Shown here one piece after another: positions 1 through 6,953 of a stretch of DNA of 40,741 nucleotides (positions are counted from its first letter, which is position 1; the number at the start of each line of letters is the position of its first letter). The translations under genes were made by a program, and so were the position numbers. Under the pieces are notes generated by a model. It had not been told where the DNA came from. It searched no databases and saw only the letters and a list, made by a program, of their open reading frames with translations. The stretch spans positions 1 to 40,741 of the forward strand of contig CAMTOJ010000002.1 in assembly GCA_947074145.1 (NCBI GenBank), in the 5' to 3' direction. The DNA comes from an uncultured Bacteroidales bacterium. GTDB lineage: Bacteria > Bacteroidota > Bacteroidia > Bacteroidales > JAUNSR01.

Positions 1-125
1 AGTTAATGGATAAAGTTGAAGAGTTGCAGCAGCAGGGATTGCCTGTGGATGAAAATCTTATGAATGTATTAGACCGAATTACGGAGGAGAGTAATCCGGT
101 GATAGTGATGGTGCATTTGAAATAA
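1..125 (+). CDS. C-terminal end of an unidentified protein (partial)
   Basis: The window opens inside a reading frame (first full codon at position 3) that ends with TAA at 123-125. About 40 residues are visible, a charged helix-like stretch followed by the ending NPVIVMVHLK. Bacteroidales 6-bladed beta-propeller lipoproteins often end in a similar way (NPV-hydrophobic-K), so this may be the last blade of such a protein. That is a recollection-based guess from a very short tail. A terminator-like hairpin at 285-316 is the first clear stop signal downstream. Confidence 0.6.
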   Translation, partial: LMDKVEELQQQGLPVDENLMNVLDRITEESNPVIVMVHLK

Positions 126-213
126 TTCGTAATAATAACAACTGGGTGATGTCTATATTTAATTCAGGGATGTCTGGCAAAAAAGGTTATTATTCTCTGA
201 AATCCCTAACATA

Positions 214-221
214 TATATTTG
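214..221 (+). promoter_or_regulatory. TATATTTG, -7-like element
   Basis: A perfect match to the Bacteroidota TAnnTTTG box, lying between the partial gene and the hairpin at 285-316. No convincing TTG is found about 19 bases upstream. If active it would give a transcript of roughly 90 bases ending at the hairpin. Confidence 0.3.
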
Positions 222-284
222 CGTTATATTCTGTAGTGAATTGAACCCAAAAAATTGAACAACTAATTATTAATTTATATTAGC

Positions 285-316
285 ATGAGCTCGGTATTGC
301 ACCGGGCTCATTCTGT
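285..316 (+). terminator. Terminator-like hairpin after the partial gene
   Basis: The arms ATGAGCTCGGT (285-295) and ACCGGGCTCAT (301-311) pair over 11 bases with one G-U and a 5-base loop. They are followed by a short T-rich stretch (TTCTGT). The U-tract is weak, so this could also be the 3' stabilising hairpin of a processed RNA. Confidence 0.6.
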
Positions 317-375
317 CTAATCTAAGTTTAATTCTTTTATTGTTGTACCACCAAATATTTTTTTCTTAAGAGTTG

Positions 376-471
376 TTTTGCTGCTCCTTGCGAGTTATCA
401 ATTGATAACTCGCGTGTTATCGATTGATAATTCGCGTCTTATCAATTGATAACTCGCAAGGAGCAGCGAAA
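376..471. repeat. Array of three 22-base palindromic units inside a larger inverted repeat
   Basis: The core palindrome TTATCAATTGATAA (or with one change, TTATCGATTGATAA) occurs at 395-408, 417-430 and 439-452, exactly 22 bases apart. The cores are joined by CTCGCG/TTCGCG-type spacers. The array is bracketed by inverted arms: CTGCTCCTTGCGAG from 381 and CTCGCAAGGAGCAG ending at 466. The whole 376-471 stretch can therefore fold as one long hairpin. There are no unique spacers, so it is not CRISPR. It sits in a non-coding gap, not inside a gene. Confidence 0.9.
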
Positions 472-530
472 ATGTTTTGGCATTTTTTAAAAACCATAAG
501 CACATCTAACCAATATTAAGGTAGAGAATA

Positions 531-572
531 AAAAAAAATGACCCGTTGACAAAAAGTCAAACGAGCCATTTA
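531..572 (-). terminator. Terminator of the YugP-type protease gene
   Basis: Read on the minus strand, an ATGGCTCGTTTGAC arm and a GTCAACGGGTCAT arm flank a T5 loop, pairing with G-U pairs and one bulge. A run of eight U follows (A-run at 531-538 on the plus strand). It ends 25 bases past the stop codon of the minus-strand gene. Confidence 0.85.
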
Positions 573-596
573 TTTATAAAATTTAAAGTTATGAGA

Positions 597-1277
597 TTAA
601 TCGCTTCTTCTACCACCTGTTGCCATAAGGATATAGTAAACAAGTGTTGCAAGTGACCCAAGAGCGGCAACAACATAAGTGTAGGCAGCCCATTTTAGAG
701 CGTCAAAAGCCTTGTCGTGAGTTCTCACATCAGTAATTCCCGCATTGCTAAGCCAACTCATTGCTCTCGAACTTGCATTGATCTCCACCGGAAGAGTTAC
801 GAAAGTAAACAGAGTGGTGATTGCATAAAGTGCTATACCAACCCAGATAAGAGCAGGGAAGGAGTTGAAAAAGATTATACCACCAAGGATTATAAACTGT
901 ACGTATCTTGATGCAAAACTTACCGCAGGCACAAGTGTAGATCTCATTGTTAGCATTGAGTAGGCTGTGGCGTGCTGCACGGCATGGCCACACTCATGAG
1001 CCGCTACTGCGGCAGAGGCAACAGAATTGCCATAAAAAACATCGCGACTCAACGCTACTGTTTTCGTTTCCGGATTATAATGATCTGAAAGTGTGCCTTC
1101 ATGAGGAACAACTTTAACATCATATATACCATTATCATTTAGCATTTTTTTTGCAATATCTGCCCCTGTCATCGAAACAGATAGAGGTACTTTAGAATAT
1201 GCCGTGAATTTACTTTTCAAAACACTCTGAACAAGGAAGCTGATTAGCGCAATTCCTATGAATAAAAACATTCCCAT
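597..1277 (-). CDS. YugP-type membrane zinc metalloprotease
   Basis: The 226-residue protein matches the Zn_peptidase_2 (YugP) family in length and layout. An N-terminal membrane anchor (about residues 3-20) comes first, then the zinc motif HECGH (His94, Glu95, His98), two hydrophobic segments (about 125-162), a likely third ligand Glu165 in LPVEINAS, and a last membrane segment (about 195-218). The family is predicted to be a membrane protease with its zinc site near the bilayer. Substrates are not well defined. The start is ATG at 1277, and a terminator follows the stop. It is transcribed alone, divergently from ndk. Confidence in the family is high, but a physiological role cannot be read from the sequence. 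Confidence 0.9.
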   Translation of the reverse strand: MGMFLFIGIALISFLVQSVLKSKFTAYSKVPLSVSMTGADIAKKMLNDNGIYDVKVVPHEGTLSDHYNPETKTVALSRDVFYGNSVASAAVAAHECGHAVQHATAYSMLTMRSTLVPAVSFASRYVQFIILGGIIFFNSFPALIWVGIALYAITTLFTFVTLPVEINASSRAMSWLSNAGITDVRTHDKAFDALKWAAYTYVVAALGSLATLVYYILMATGGRRSD

Positions 1278-1735
1278 TTTATTAATTTTTTAATTTTTTC
1301 GTTGTTAAATCATTTTATCCTTTTCTGACAATTCGTCATGCTATGATTGTTAACGTGTCAGAATCAGTGAAAGCTATTAATGAACATTTCAACCAATAAT
1401 GGCGTTTTAATTAAATGTTGTGCTTAAAATTGATCTCATAATATAATATGATGACTTTTATCTAAGCAATAGCTTTACATACAAATATAAGGCAAATAAC
1501 ATACCATAAAATTTAAAAAAGCATATAGCCGTAGTTAATTTTCGATAATGGTTTAAACTTTTTTTGCTTAAGTGCAAAAAATATTTCGTACTTTAGTGAT
1601 TTCTAACATATAGATGAATAATTTAAATAAATCGTGCTGATAATTATAAAAGATAAAACAATACGATCTTGAATGCATAATAGAACTTGGGAGTATAATA
1701 TTGATCAATTATAGTGAATTATTCCTAAGTAATAG
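1278..1735. other. Divergent intergenic region between the YugP-type gene and ndk
   Basis: AT-rich, with no coding signal that I trust. It contains a minus-strand -7-like box at 1482-1489 and a small inverted repeat, CTGACA/TGTCAG, near 1325-1362. An open frame running from 1701 into ndk is rejected as coding because the ndk promoter lies inside it. Confidence 0.6.
1482..1489 (-). promoter_or_regulatory. TATATTTG, -7-like element for the YugP-type gene
   Basis: CAAATATA on the plus strand reads TATATTTG on the minus strand. No clear -33 element is seen. It would give a 5' leader of about 200 bases, long for this genome, so this is a weak call. Confidence 0.35.
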
Positions 1736-1736
1736 T

Positions 1737-1764
1737 TTGTTACAAGATTGTTTTTTTACTTTTG
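1737..1764 (+). promoter_or_regulatory. ndk promoter (TTG-N17-TACTTTTG)
   Basis: TTG at 1737-1739 and TACTTTTG at 1757-1764 are separated by 17 bases, a good match to the Bacteroidota consensus. Transcription would start near 1771, about 20 bases before the ATG at 1794. This decides the ndk start against the longer frame from 1701. Confidence 0.75.
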
Positions 1765-1793
1765 TACCAGCCTTAATTATAATACATAAAAAT

Positions 1794-2273
1794 ATGATTG
1801 AGCGTACTTTAATTATACTAAAGCCGTCAGCTTTGCAGCGTCGGTTAATTGGTGAAATAATTCAGAGATTTGAGAAAAAAGGGTTTATCATCTGCGGGAT
1901 GAAATTGATGCAACTTGATGAAAAAATATTAGATGATCATTATTCCCATTTGTTAGAGAAACCTTTCTATCCGAGAATTAAAAAAAGTATGATGGCATCG
2001 CCCGTACTCGTTATGTGTGTAAGCGGTGTTAGTGCAATTCCGGTCGTACATTCTATGGCTGGAGTAACAAACGGAAGGAATGCGGCTCCAGGAACAATAA
2101 GAGGTGATTTCAGTATGAGTGTACAAGAGAATGTGATTCATACATCCGATTCTGCAAAGACAGCTAAAGAGGAGATCTCCAGATTCTTCGCTCCCGAAGA
2201 GCTATTTGAGTATAATATTGCCACATTACATTATCTCTATTCTGATGATGAGGTGGATTTGAATCAAAATTAG
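1794..2273 (+). CDS. ndk: Nucleoside diphosphate kinase
   Basis: The enzyme transfers the gamma phosphate from ATP to other nucleoside diphosphates through a phosphohistidine, balancing NTP and dNTP pools in the cytoplasm. From the ATG at 1794 the protein has 159 residues, close to the usual bacterial length. It begins with the family opening IERTLIILKPSA (Lys10). GVTNGRNAAPGTIRGDF (about 91-106) is the nucleotide-binding stretch, and the active-site histidine is His116 in NVIHTSDS. The frame is open upstream to 1701, but that extra 31 residues is hydrophobic, foreign to the family and overlaps the promoter. The stop is only 2 bases before the next ATG, so ndk and the M23 peptidase gene form an operon. 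Confidence 0.96.
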   Translation: MIERTLIILKPSALQRRLIGEIIQRFEKKGFIICGMKLMQLDEKILDDHYSHLLEKPFYPRIKKSMMASPVLVMCVSGVSAIPVVHSMAGVTNGRNAAPGTIRGDFSMSVQENVIHTSDSAKTAKEEISRFFAPEELFEYNIATLHYLYSDDEVDLNQN

Positions 2274-2275
2274 TA

Positions 2276-3172
2276 ATGAATTTAATACAAAAGGCAAAAG
2301 TTTTATTCGCATCTATTGCAGTATCTCTATCAGGGATGGTGTATGCACAGGATTCAATCGCGATACACTTTACAATGCATCGCGATATGTTGGCAGATCA
2401 GATAAACATGTATAATGAAGTCAATCTACTTGACTCATTAACTATGATTTACAGATTACAGGATGAGGATTCTGAATTTCCTGCTCTTGAACTTTACGGA
2501 AGTTGGTCGAACGCAACAGTAGACCCTTTCAGAGGTCAGAATGTAAAAATGCCAGATACGTTGAAAGTTGATGTTTCATCGTATGTAGCTCCTACTATGG
2601 GACACATAACATCTAAGTACGGTTGGCGTAGAAACAGAATGCATAAGGGGATAGACTTAAAGGTACAAGTTGGTGACACTATCGTTTCTGCATTTGACGG
2701 AAAGGTCAGAATCAGAAAATACGAACAAAAAGGATATGGTTATTATCTTGTGATTCGTCACACTAACGGTCTTGAAACCGTTTACGGTCACTTATCAAAG
2801 TTTCTTGTTAAGGAGGATGATATAGTGAAAGCGGGACAACCAATAGCATTAGGTGGAAATACAGGTCGCTCGACCGGAGCCCATTTACATTTTGAGACTC
2901 GTCTTATGGGGTTGGCTATAAATCCTGCTGAGATTATAGACTTTAAAAACTATGTGGCGCATACCGATACATGGACATTCTATTCTAAAAGAGCTAAAGC
3001 GATTGCTAAAGGCACAATGAGTTCTAACGGAGATGCTTTCCATAGAGTGAGATCGGGAGATACTTTATCAAAGATTTCCAGAAAATACGGAGTAAGTGTT
3101 TCACAGCTTTGCAAACTTAATAATATAAAGAGCAATACTACGTTGAGAATCGGTCAGAGAATAAGGTATTAA
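2276..3172 (+). CDS. Secreted M23 metallopeptidase with C-terminal LysM domain
   Basis: This is a predicted periplasmic peptidoglycan hydrolase. It has 298 residues, with a signal peptide (about 1-24, ending VYAQ). An M23/LytM domain covers about 105-222 with the expected zinc and catalytic residues: His123 and Asp127 in HKGID, His172 in YGH, and His203/His205 in HLHFE. A LysM domain at about 256-298 (RVRSGDTLSKI through IGQRIRY) would bind glycan chains. With all M23 metal ligands present, it should be an active endopeptidase rather than an EnvC-like inactive activator. The gene follows ndk by 2 bases and shares its promoter. A terminator follows at 3224-3265. Confidence 0.93.
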   Translation: MNLIQKAKVLFASIAVSLSGMVYAQDSIAIHFTMHRDMLADQINMYNEVNLLDSLTMIYRLQDEDSEFPALELYGSWSNATVDPFRGQNVKMPDTLKVDVSSYVAPTMGHITSKYGWRRNRMHKGIDLKVQVGDTIVSAFDGKVRIRKYEQKGYGYYLVIRHTNGLETVYGHLSKFLVKEDDIVKAGQPIALGGNTGRSTGAHLHFETRLMGLAINPAEIIDFKNYVAHTDTWTFYSKRAKAIAKGTMSSNGDAFHRVRSGDTLSKISRKYGVSVSQLCKLNNIKSNTTLRIGQRIRY

Positions 3173-3223
3173 AGGGATTGCGAAAGGCTTTCAATTTTGA
3201 TAAAATCAATTTAGAAAATTATA

Positions 3224-3265
3224 AAAAAGGTGTATCGAAATATTCGATATACCTTTTGTTTTTAT
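3224..3265 (+). terminator. Terminator of the ndk-M23 operon
   Basis: The arm AAAAGGTGTATCGAA pairs with TTCGATATACCTTTT with one G-U, a tight loop (ATA), and GTTTTTA following. Confidence 0.88.
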
Positions 3266-3340
3266 GGATATTTTCTGTTGTGTTTTTTATTTTCGACATT
3301 AAAACCTGAATCACTTTACATTCTTTAAATAAAAACCTAT

Positions 3341-3371
3341 CTAAACCTTAGAATAGCGGTTTAGTTTTTTA
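3341..3371 (+). terminator. Second terminator just upstream of the DPP III promoter
   Basis: CTAAACC (3341-3347) and GGTTTAG (3358-3364) form a perfect 7-base stem, followed by six T at 3365-3370. Its 3' arm overlaps the probable -33 element of the next gene, so it insulates that promoter from readthrough. Confidence 0.7.
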
Positions 3372-3390
3372 TTATTTAATGCTATTTTTG
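3360..3390 (+). promoter_or_regulatory. Promoter of the M49 peptidase gene (TTTA-N19-TATTTTTG)
   Basis: TATTTTTG at 3383-3390 fits TAnnTTTG. TTTA at 3360-3363 lies exactly 19 bases upstream as an imperfect -33 element. The start codon is 30 bases downstream. Confidence 0.65.
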
Positions 3391-3420
3391 CAATCAGAAA
3401 GAAGCTAAAGAAACTTTAAT

Positions 3421-5469
3421 ATGAAAAAAATTATTTTTGCATTTGCATCACTTTGTCTAATGACAGGGTGTCAAAACTCCACTGAAAAAGAAAAGAATAT
3501 GGAATCTTCGGAATTTAACTGGGTAGTGGATCGTTTCGATGATATCGAGGTGATCAGATACAGAGTAAATGATTTTGAATCATTGACTGCTAAACAGAAG
3601 GAATTGATATATTATCTGTCGGAGGCCTCGGTTTATGGTAGAGATATCCTTTTTGATCAGAATAATCGTTGGAATCTGGCTATCAGACGTACACTTGAGT
3701 CTATCTATCAGAATTTTAACGGGGATAAAGAGAGCGAACAATATAAAAGTTTCGAGAAATATCTGAAAAAGGTATGGTTTGCCAATGGTATTCATCATCA
3801 TTATTCAACAGATAAGTTTACTCCTGAATTTTCAAAAGAGTTTTTTGTAGAGCAGGTAAATGCTTTGCCCGAATCAAAACTGCCATTACAGGATTCGCAA
3901 ACAAAAGATAATTTTATTACTCATATAACTGAGGTTATATTCAATCCAACAGTTTATCCGAAAGGTGTAAATCAGACTGAAGGTGAAGACCTTGTTGTTA
4001 CATCTGCAAATAATTATTACCGCGGAGTAACACAGAAAGAAGTTGAAGCTTTTTATGAAAGCAAAAAAGATCCTAAAGATCACAAACCTGTGATGTGGGG
4101 TATGAACTCGAGAGTTGTGAAAAACAACGGTAAGGTTGAGGAGCTTGTATGGAAGGTTGACGGATTATATACTGAGGCTTTGGAGAAGGTGGTTTATTGG
4201 CTTGAAAAGGCTGAAAAGGTTGCTGAAACTTCTGAACAAAAGATTGTTCTTCAGAAACTTATTTCTTACTATAAATCAGGTTGTCTGAAAGAGTTCGACG
4301 ATTATGCAATCAGTTGGGTTTATGATCTAAATTCACAGATTGACTTCGTGAACGGATTTACCGAGTCTTATGGTGACCCACTTGGTATGAAAGCATCATG
4401 GGAAGCTCTTGTTAATTTCAAGAATATTCAGGCTACAAAAAGAACAGATATAATAAGTGAAAATGCTCAATGGTTTGAAAATAATTCACCTGTTGAAGAC
4501 AGATTCAAAAAGGAAACGGTAAAAGGTGTTTCTGCAAAAGTTATCACTGCCGCTATGCTTGGTGGAGATTGCTATCCTGCGAGTCCGCTTGGTATCAATT
4601 TACCTAATTCGAATTGGATTAGAAGTGAACACGGTTCTAAATCTGTTACTATTGACAATATCTCAGAGGCTTACGATGCGGCTTCACAGGGAAGCGGTTT
4701 TGGTGAAGAGTTTATTTATGGAGATGAAAATAAACGACTACTTAAGGAATATGGGCTTTATGCCGATAATATGCATACCGATCTACACGAATGTTTAGGT
4801 CACGGCTCGGGTAAACTTCTACCGGGTGTTGATCCTGATGCATTGAAGGCTTACGGTTCGCCGGTAGAGGAGGCAAGAGCAGACCTTTTCGCTCTTTATT
4901 ATATAGCAGATCCTAAGTTAGTAGAACTTGGTATTATGCCAAATGAAGAGGCGTATAAAGCTGAATATTATAAATATATGATGAATGGCTTGATGACTCA
5001 GCTTACTCGTATCCAGCCGGGAAAAAATGTAGAGCAGGCTCATATGAGAAACCGTCAGACTATCACTCGTTGGGTGCTGGAAAACAGTAAGGACGATAAG
5101 GCTGTAGAGCTTAAGAAAATCGACGGTAAAACTTATGTTGTTATCAATGATTACGAAGCTTTGAGAGGGAAATTTGCAGCTCTTCTTCGTAAGGTGCAGA
5201 CAATCAAATCAACTGGAGATTTCAAAGGGGGTAAAGAACTTATCGAAACTTACGGTATTAAGATTGATCCGGAACTTCATAATGAGGTTCTTGCAAGATA
5301 TAAGAGTCTGAATATTGCTCCTTATAAAGGATTTATCAATCCTATCTATACACCGGTAGCTGATTCAAAAGGAAACATCATTGATGTTAAAATCTCTTAT
5401 GAGGAAGGATATACTGATCAGATGATGCGTTATTCGACAGATTATTCTTGTCTTCCTTCTTATAACTAA
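3421..5469 (+). CDS. Dipeptidyl peptidase III, family M49, lipoprotein
   Basis: The 682-residue zinc exopeptidase would release dipeptides from the N-terminus of peptides. The N-terminus is a lipoprotein signal with lipobox LMTGC (Cys17), so the enzyme is probably membrane-anchored on the envelope side. The zinc motif is HECLGH (His456, Glu457, His461), the M49 HExxGH form. The third ligand region EEARADLFALYY supplies Glu484. The spacing and the cysteine within the motif agree with the characterised Bacteroides thetaiotaomicron enzyme as I remember it. The start is ATG at 3421 behind a clear promoter. It appears to be transcribed alone, with a hairpin following at 5490-5518. A role in peptide uptake is inferred from the family. 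Confidence 0.95.
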   Translation: MKKIIFAFASLCLMTGCQNSTEKEKNMESSEFNWVVDRFDDIEVIRYRVNDFESLTAKQKELIYYLSEASVYGRDILFDQNNRWNLAIRRTLESIYQNFNGDKESEQYKSFEKYLKKVWFANGIHHHYSTDKFTPEFSKEFFVEQVNALPESKLPLQDSQTKDNFITHITEVIFNPTVYPKGVNQTEGEDLVVTSANNYYRGVTQKEVEAFYESKKDPKDHKPVMWGMNSRVVKNNGKVEELVWKVDGLYTEALEKVVYWLEKAEKVAETSEQKIVLQKLISYYKSGCLKEFDDYAISWVYDLNSQIDFVNGFTESYGDPLGMKASWEALVNFKNIQATKRTDIISENAQWFENNSPVEDRFKKETVKGVSAKVITAAMLGGDCYPASPLGINLPNSNWIRSEHGSKSVTIDNISEAYDAASQGSGFGEEFIYGDENKRLLKEYGLYADNMHTDLHECLGHGSGKLLPGVDPDALKAYGSPVEEARADLFALYYIADPKLVELGIMPNEEAYKAEYYKYMMNGLMTQLTRIQPGKNVEQAHMRNRQTITRWVLENSKDDKAVELKKIDGKTYVVINDYEALRGKFAALLRKVQTIKSTGDFKGGKELIETYGIKIDPELHNEVLARYKSLNIAPYKGFINPIYTPVADSKGNIIDVKISYEEGYTDQMMRYSTDYSCLPSYN

Positions 5470-5489
5470 AATATCTTATCTCTATAAAT

Positions 5490-5518
5490 CAAAGTCGCAG
5501 TTTTTAATTGCGACTTTG
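5490..5518 (+). terminator. Hairpin after the M49 peptidase gene
   Basis: CAAAGTCGCA (5490-5499) and TGCGACTTTG (5509-5518) form a perfect 10-base stem with a 9-base loop. No T-run follows, so termination may be incomplete and the next gene could be read through from here. Confidence 0.55.
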
Positions 5519-5544
5519 AAACTATATAAACTTTGGAAATAAGT

Positions 5545-6234
5545 ATGATGCAACATAACTTACTTGAAACTCTTAATGAAAGTCAGAGAGATAATCTGAG
5601 AGCAATAAAAAAAGGGTTCAGACAATCGATGAATGCCGATCTATCAAATTCAATGCGTAATCATGGATTGAATTATAGTTTGAACTTCGGTGTTCCCGCT
5701 CCAAGAATAAAACTTATAGCATCAGATATAGAACAGGATGCAAAGCTTGCCGAATATCTGTGGAGTGAGAATGTAAGAGAGTCAAAGATTATAGCTACAT
5801 ATCTTTATCCTGTTTCGCAGATGACATTTGATATAGCCTGTGAATGGATTTCTCAAATAAAATATACCGAAATAGCAGATCAGATTTGTAAGAATCTTCT
5901 CATCGGGTTGCCTTTTGCCAAAGAGCTTATGATTAGGTTTATCACCTCTGACAATAATCTTGAGCGATACACCGGGACTCGCTTGTTGTCTCAAATAATA
6001 ATGAGCGGAAAAACAGAAGGAATAGATTTTCAAATTGTTTTTGATGAGATAAGAAAGAATGTGATTTCAGGGATCACTTATCTGACAAGTTCGGCAGTAA
6101 ATATTGCAGATGCTATTTATGATTCTCAGGGAGAATTAATGAATATGGCAAAAAGTTTTTTTGCTGCTTATAAGGATGATACAAACATTCAACTTCAAAA
6201 CTTTTATTTTTTATTCGAAGAGGATAATGAATAA
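5545..6234 (+). CDS. AlkD-like HEAT-repeat protein (DNA alkylation repair family)
   Basis: The protein has about 230 residues and is all helical in appearance, resembling the PF08713 DNA alkylation repair family. The best landmark is KLAEYLWSENVRESKIIATYLY, which matches the LAExLWxSGxxEARxxA helix pair of AlkD-like proteins. The segment after it (EWISQIKYTEIADQICKNLL) takes the place of the WDxxD-type active-site helix. An aspartate is kept but the usual tryptophan is threonine, so glycosylase activity is doubtful. The open frame extends to a TTG at 5533. ATG at 5545 (or 5548) is preferred. It lies 75 bases after the peptidase gene, with only a U-tract-less hairpin between. A DNA-binding or scaffold role is possible. 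Confidence 0.75.
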   Translation: MMQHNLLETLNESQRDNLRAIKKGFRQSMNADLSNSMRNHGLNYSLNFGVPAPRIKLIASDIEQDAKLAEYLWSENVRESKIIATYLYPVSQMTFDIACEWISQIKYTEIADQICKNLLIGLPFAKELMIRFITSDNNLERYTGTRLLSQIIMSGKTEGIDFQIVFDEIRKNVISGITYLTSSAVNIADAIYDSQGELMNMAKSFFAAYKDDTNIQLQNFYFLFEEDNE

Positions 6235-6291
6235 ATATAAGTTATAAATAAGATTTAAACTGCTTGAAGTACTGTTTTTTAAACAAATAGA

Positions 6292-6321
6292 TTGGAAATT
6301 ACTTAAAAATAGATAACTTTG
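6292..6321 (+). promoter_or_regulatory. Promoter of the Fur-family gene (TTG-N19-TAACTTTG)
   Basis: TTG at 6292-6294 and TAACTTTG at 6314-6321 are exactly 19 bases apart, one of the best promoter matches in the window. Transcription would start near 6328, about 16 bases before the ATG. Confidence 0.8.
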
Positions 6322-6343
6322 AAAACAGTTATCAAACATCAAT

Positions 6344-6820
6344 ATGGAGGAAAATAATATATTAGAAAGTGTAAGTGCTCAACTTTCATCTTATCTTAAT
6401 TCTAAAGGTCTCAGAAAGACACCTGAAAGATTTGCTATTCTTGAACAGATCTATAATCTTAATCGACATTTCGATGTTGATACATTATATGAAATAATGC
6501 AGGAGAGCGGATATAGAGTAAGTCGTGCTACAGTTTATAATACTGTCGATCTTCTTGTAGAATGTCACTTGATAGTGAAACATCAGTTTGGAACAAATAT
6601 GGCTCATTATGAAAGAGCTTTCAATGCTGATAATCATTTTCATTTGATCTGTACAAATTGTAACAATGTGACAGAGGTGAAAGATGAAGACCTTAACAAT
6701 CAACTTCAGAATAAGAAATATAAAGATTTTGATGCTACAGGTTATAACTTATATATATACGGTCTGTGCCATAAATGTGTGGAGAAGGATCGTAGTAATG
6801 ATAATACAATCCACAATTAA
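6344..6820 (+). CDS. Fur-family metal-dependent transcriptional repressor
   Basis: The 158-residue cytoplasmic regulator has the standard two-domain Fur plan. A winged helix covers about 1-85 (GLRKTPERFAIL and the recognition helix SRATVYNTVDLL). A dimerisation and metal domain follows, with the HFHLIC region (His98, His100) and two CxxC pairs, Cys103/Cys106 and Cys142/Cys145, which would hold structural zinc. Sequence alone does not separate Fur, Zur and PerR. The gene has its own strong promoter. Its terminator overlaps its stop codon, so purA downstream must be transcribed separately. The Fur-like gene beside purA is an arrangement I recall from other Bacteroidales. Confidence 0.93.
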   Translation: MEENNILESVSAQLSSYLNSKGLRKTPERFAILEQIYNLNRHFDVDTLYEIMQESGYRVSRATVYNTVDLLVECHLIVKHQFGTNMAHYERAFNADNHFHLICTNCNNVTEVKDEDLNNQLQNKKYKDFDATGYNLYIYGLCHKCVEKDRSNDNTIHN

Positions 6821-6838
6821 AAATGTGGATTTTTTTTT
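6808..6838 (+). terminator. Terminator overlapping the stop codon of the Fur-family gene
   Basis: An AATCCACA arm (6809-6816) pairs with TGTGGATT (6824-6831), followed by a T9 run (6830-6838). The TAA stop (6818-6820) lies in the loop, so the last codons form the 5' arm. Confidence 0.88.
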
Positions 6839-6953
6839 GGTGTTTTTTACTAAAAGAGATATCATACAGAAAAACGGGAAATAATAATTTTTATATCTAA
6901 TATAGTATATTGTGCCCATGGGTTTAAATATACACTCAAACTAAAGAAATAGT

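Larger units (their letters stand above)
126..596. other. Non-coding region: terminator, possible small RNA, 22-base palindromic array, second terminator
   Basis: There is no credible gene here. From left to right it holds a lone -7-like box (214-221), a GC-rich hairpin (285-316), a palindromic array (376-471) and a terminator for the minus-strand gene that follows (531-570). Each is listed separately. Confidence 0.7.

Noticed and set aside
376..471. CRISPR array
   Set aside because: The repeat units are contiguous and palindromic with no unique spacers, and no cas genes are present.
1701..1793. Upstream extension of ndk
   Set aside because: The extra residues are foreign to the family and the ndk promoter lies inside the segment.
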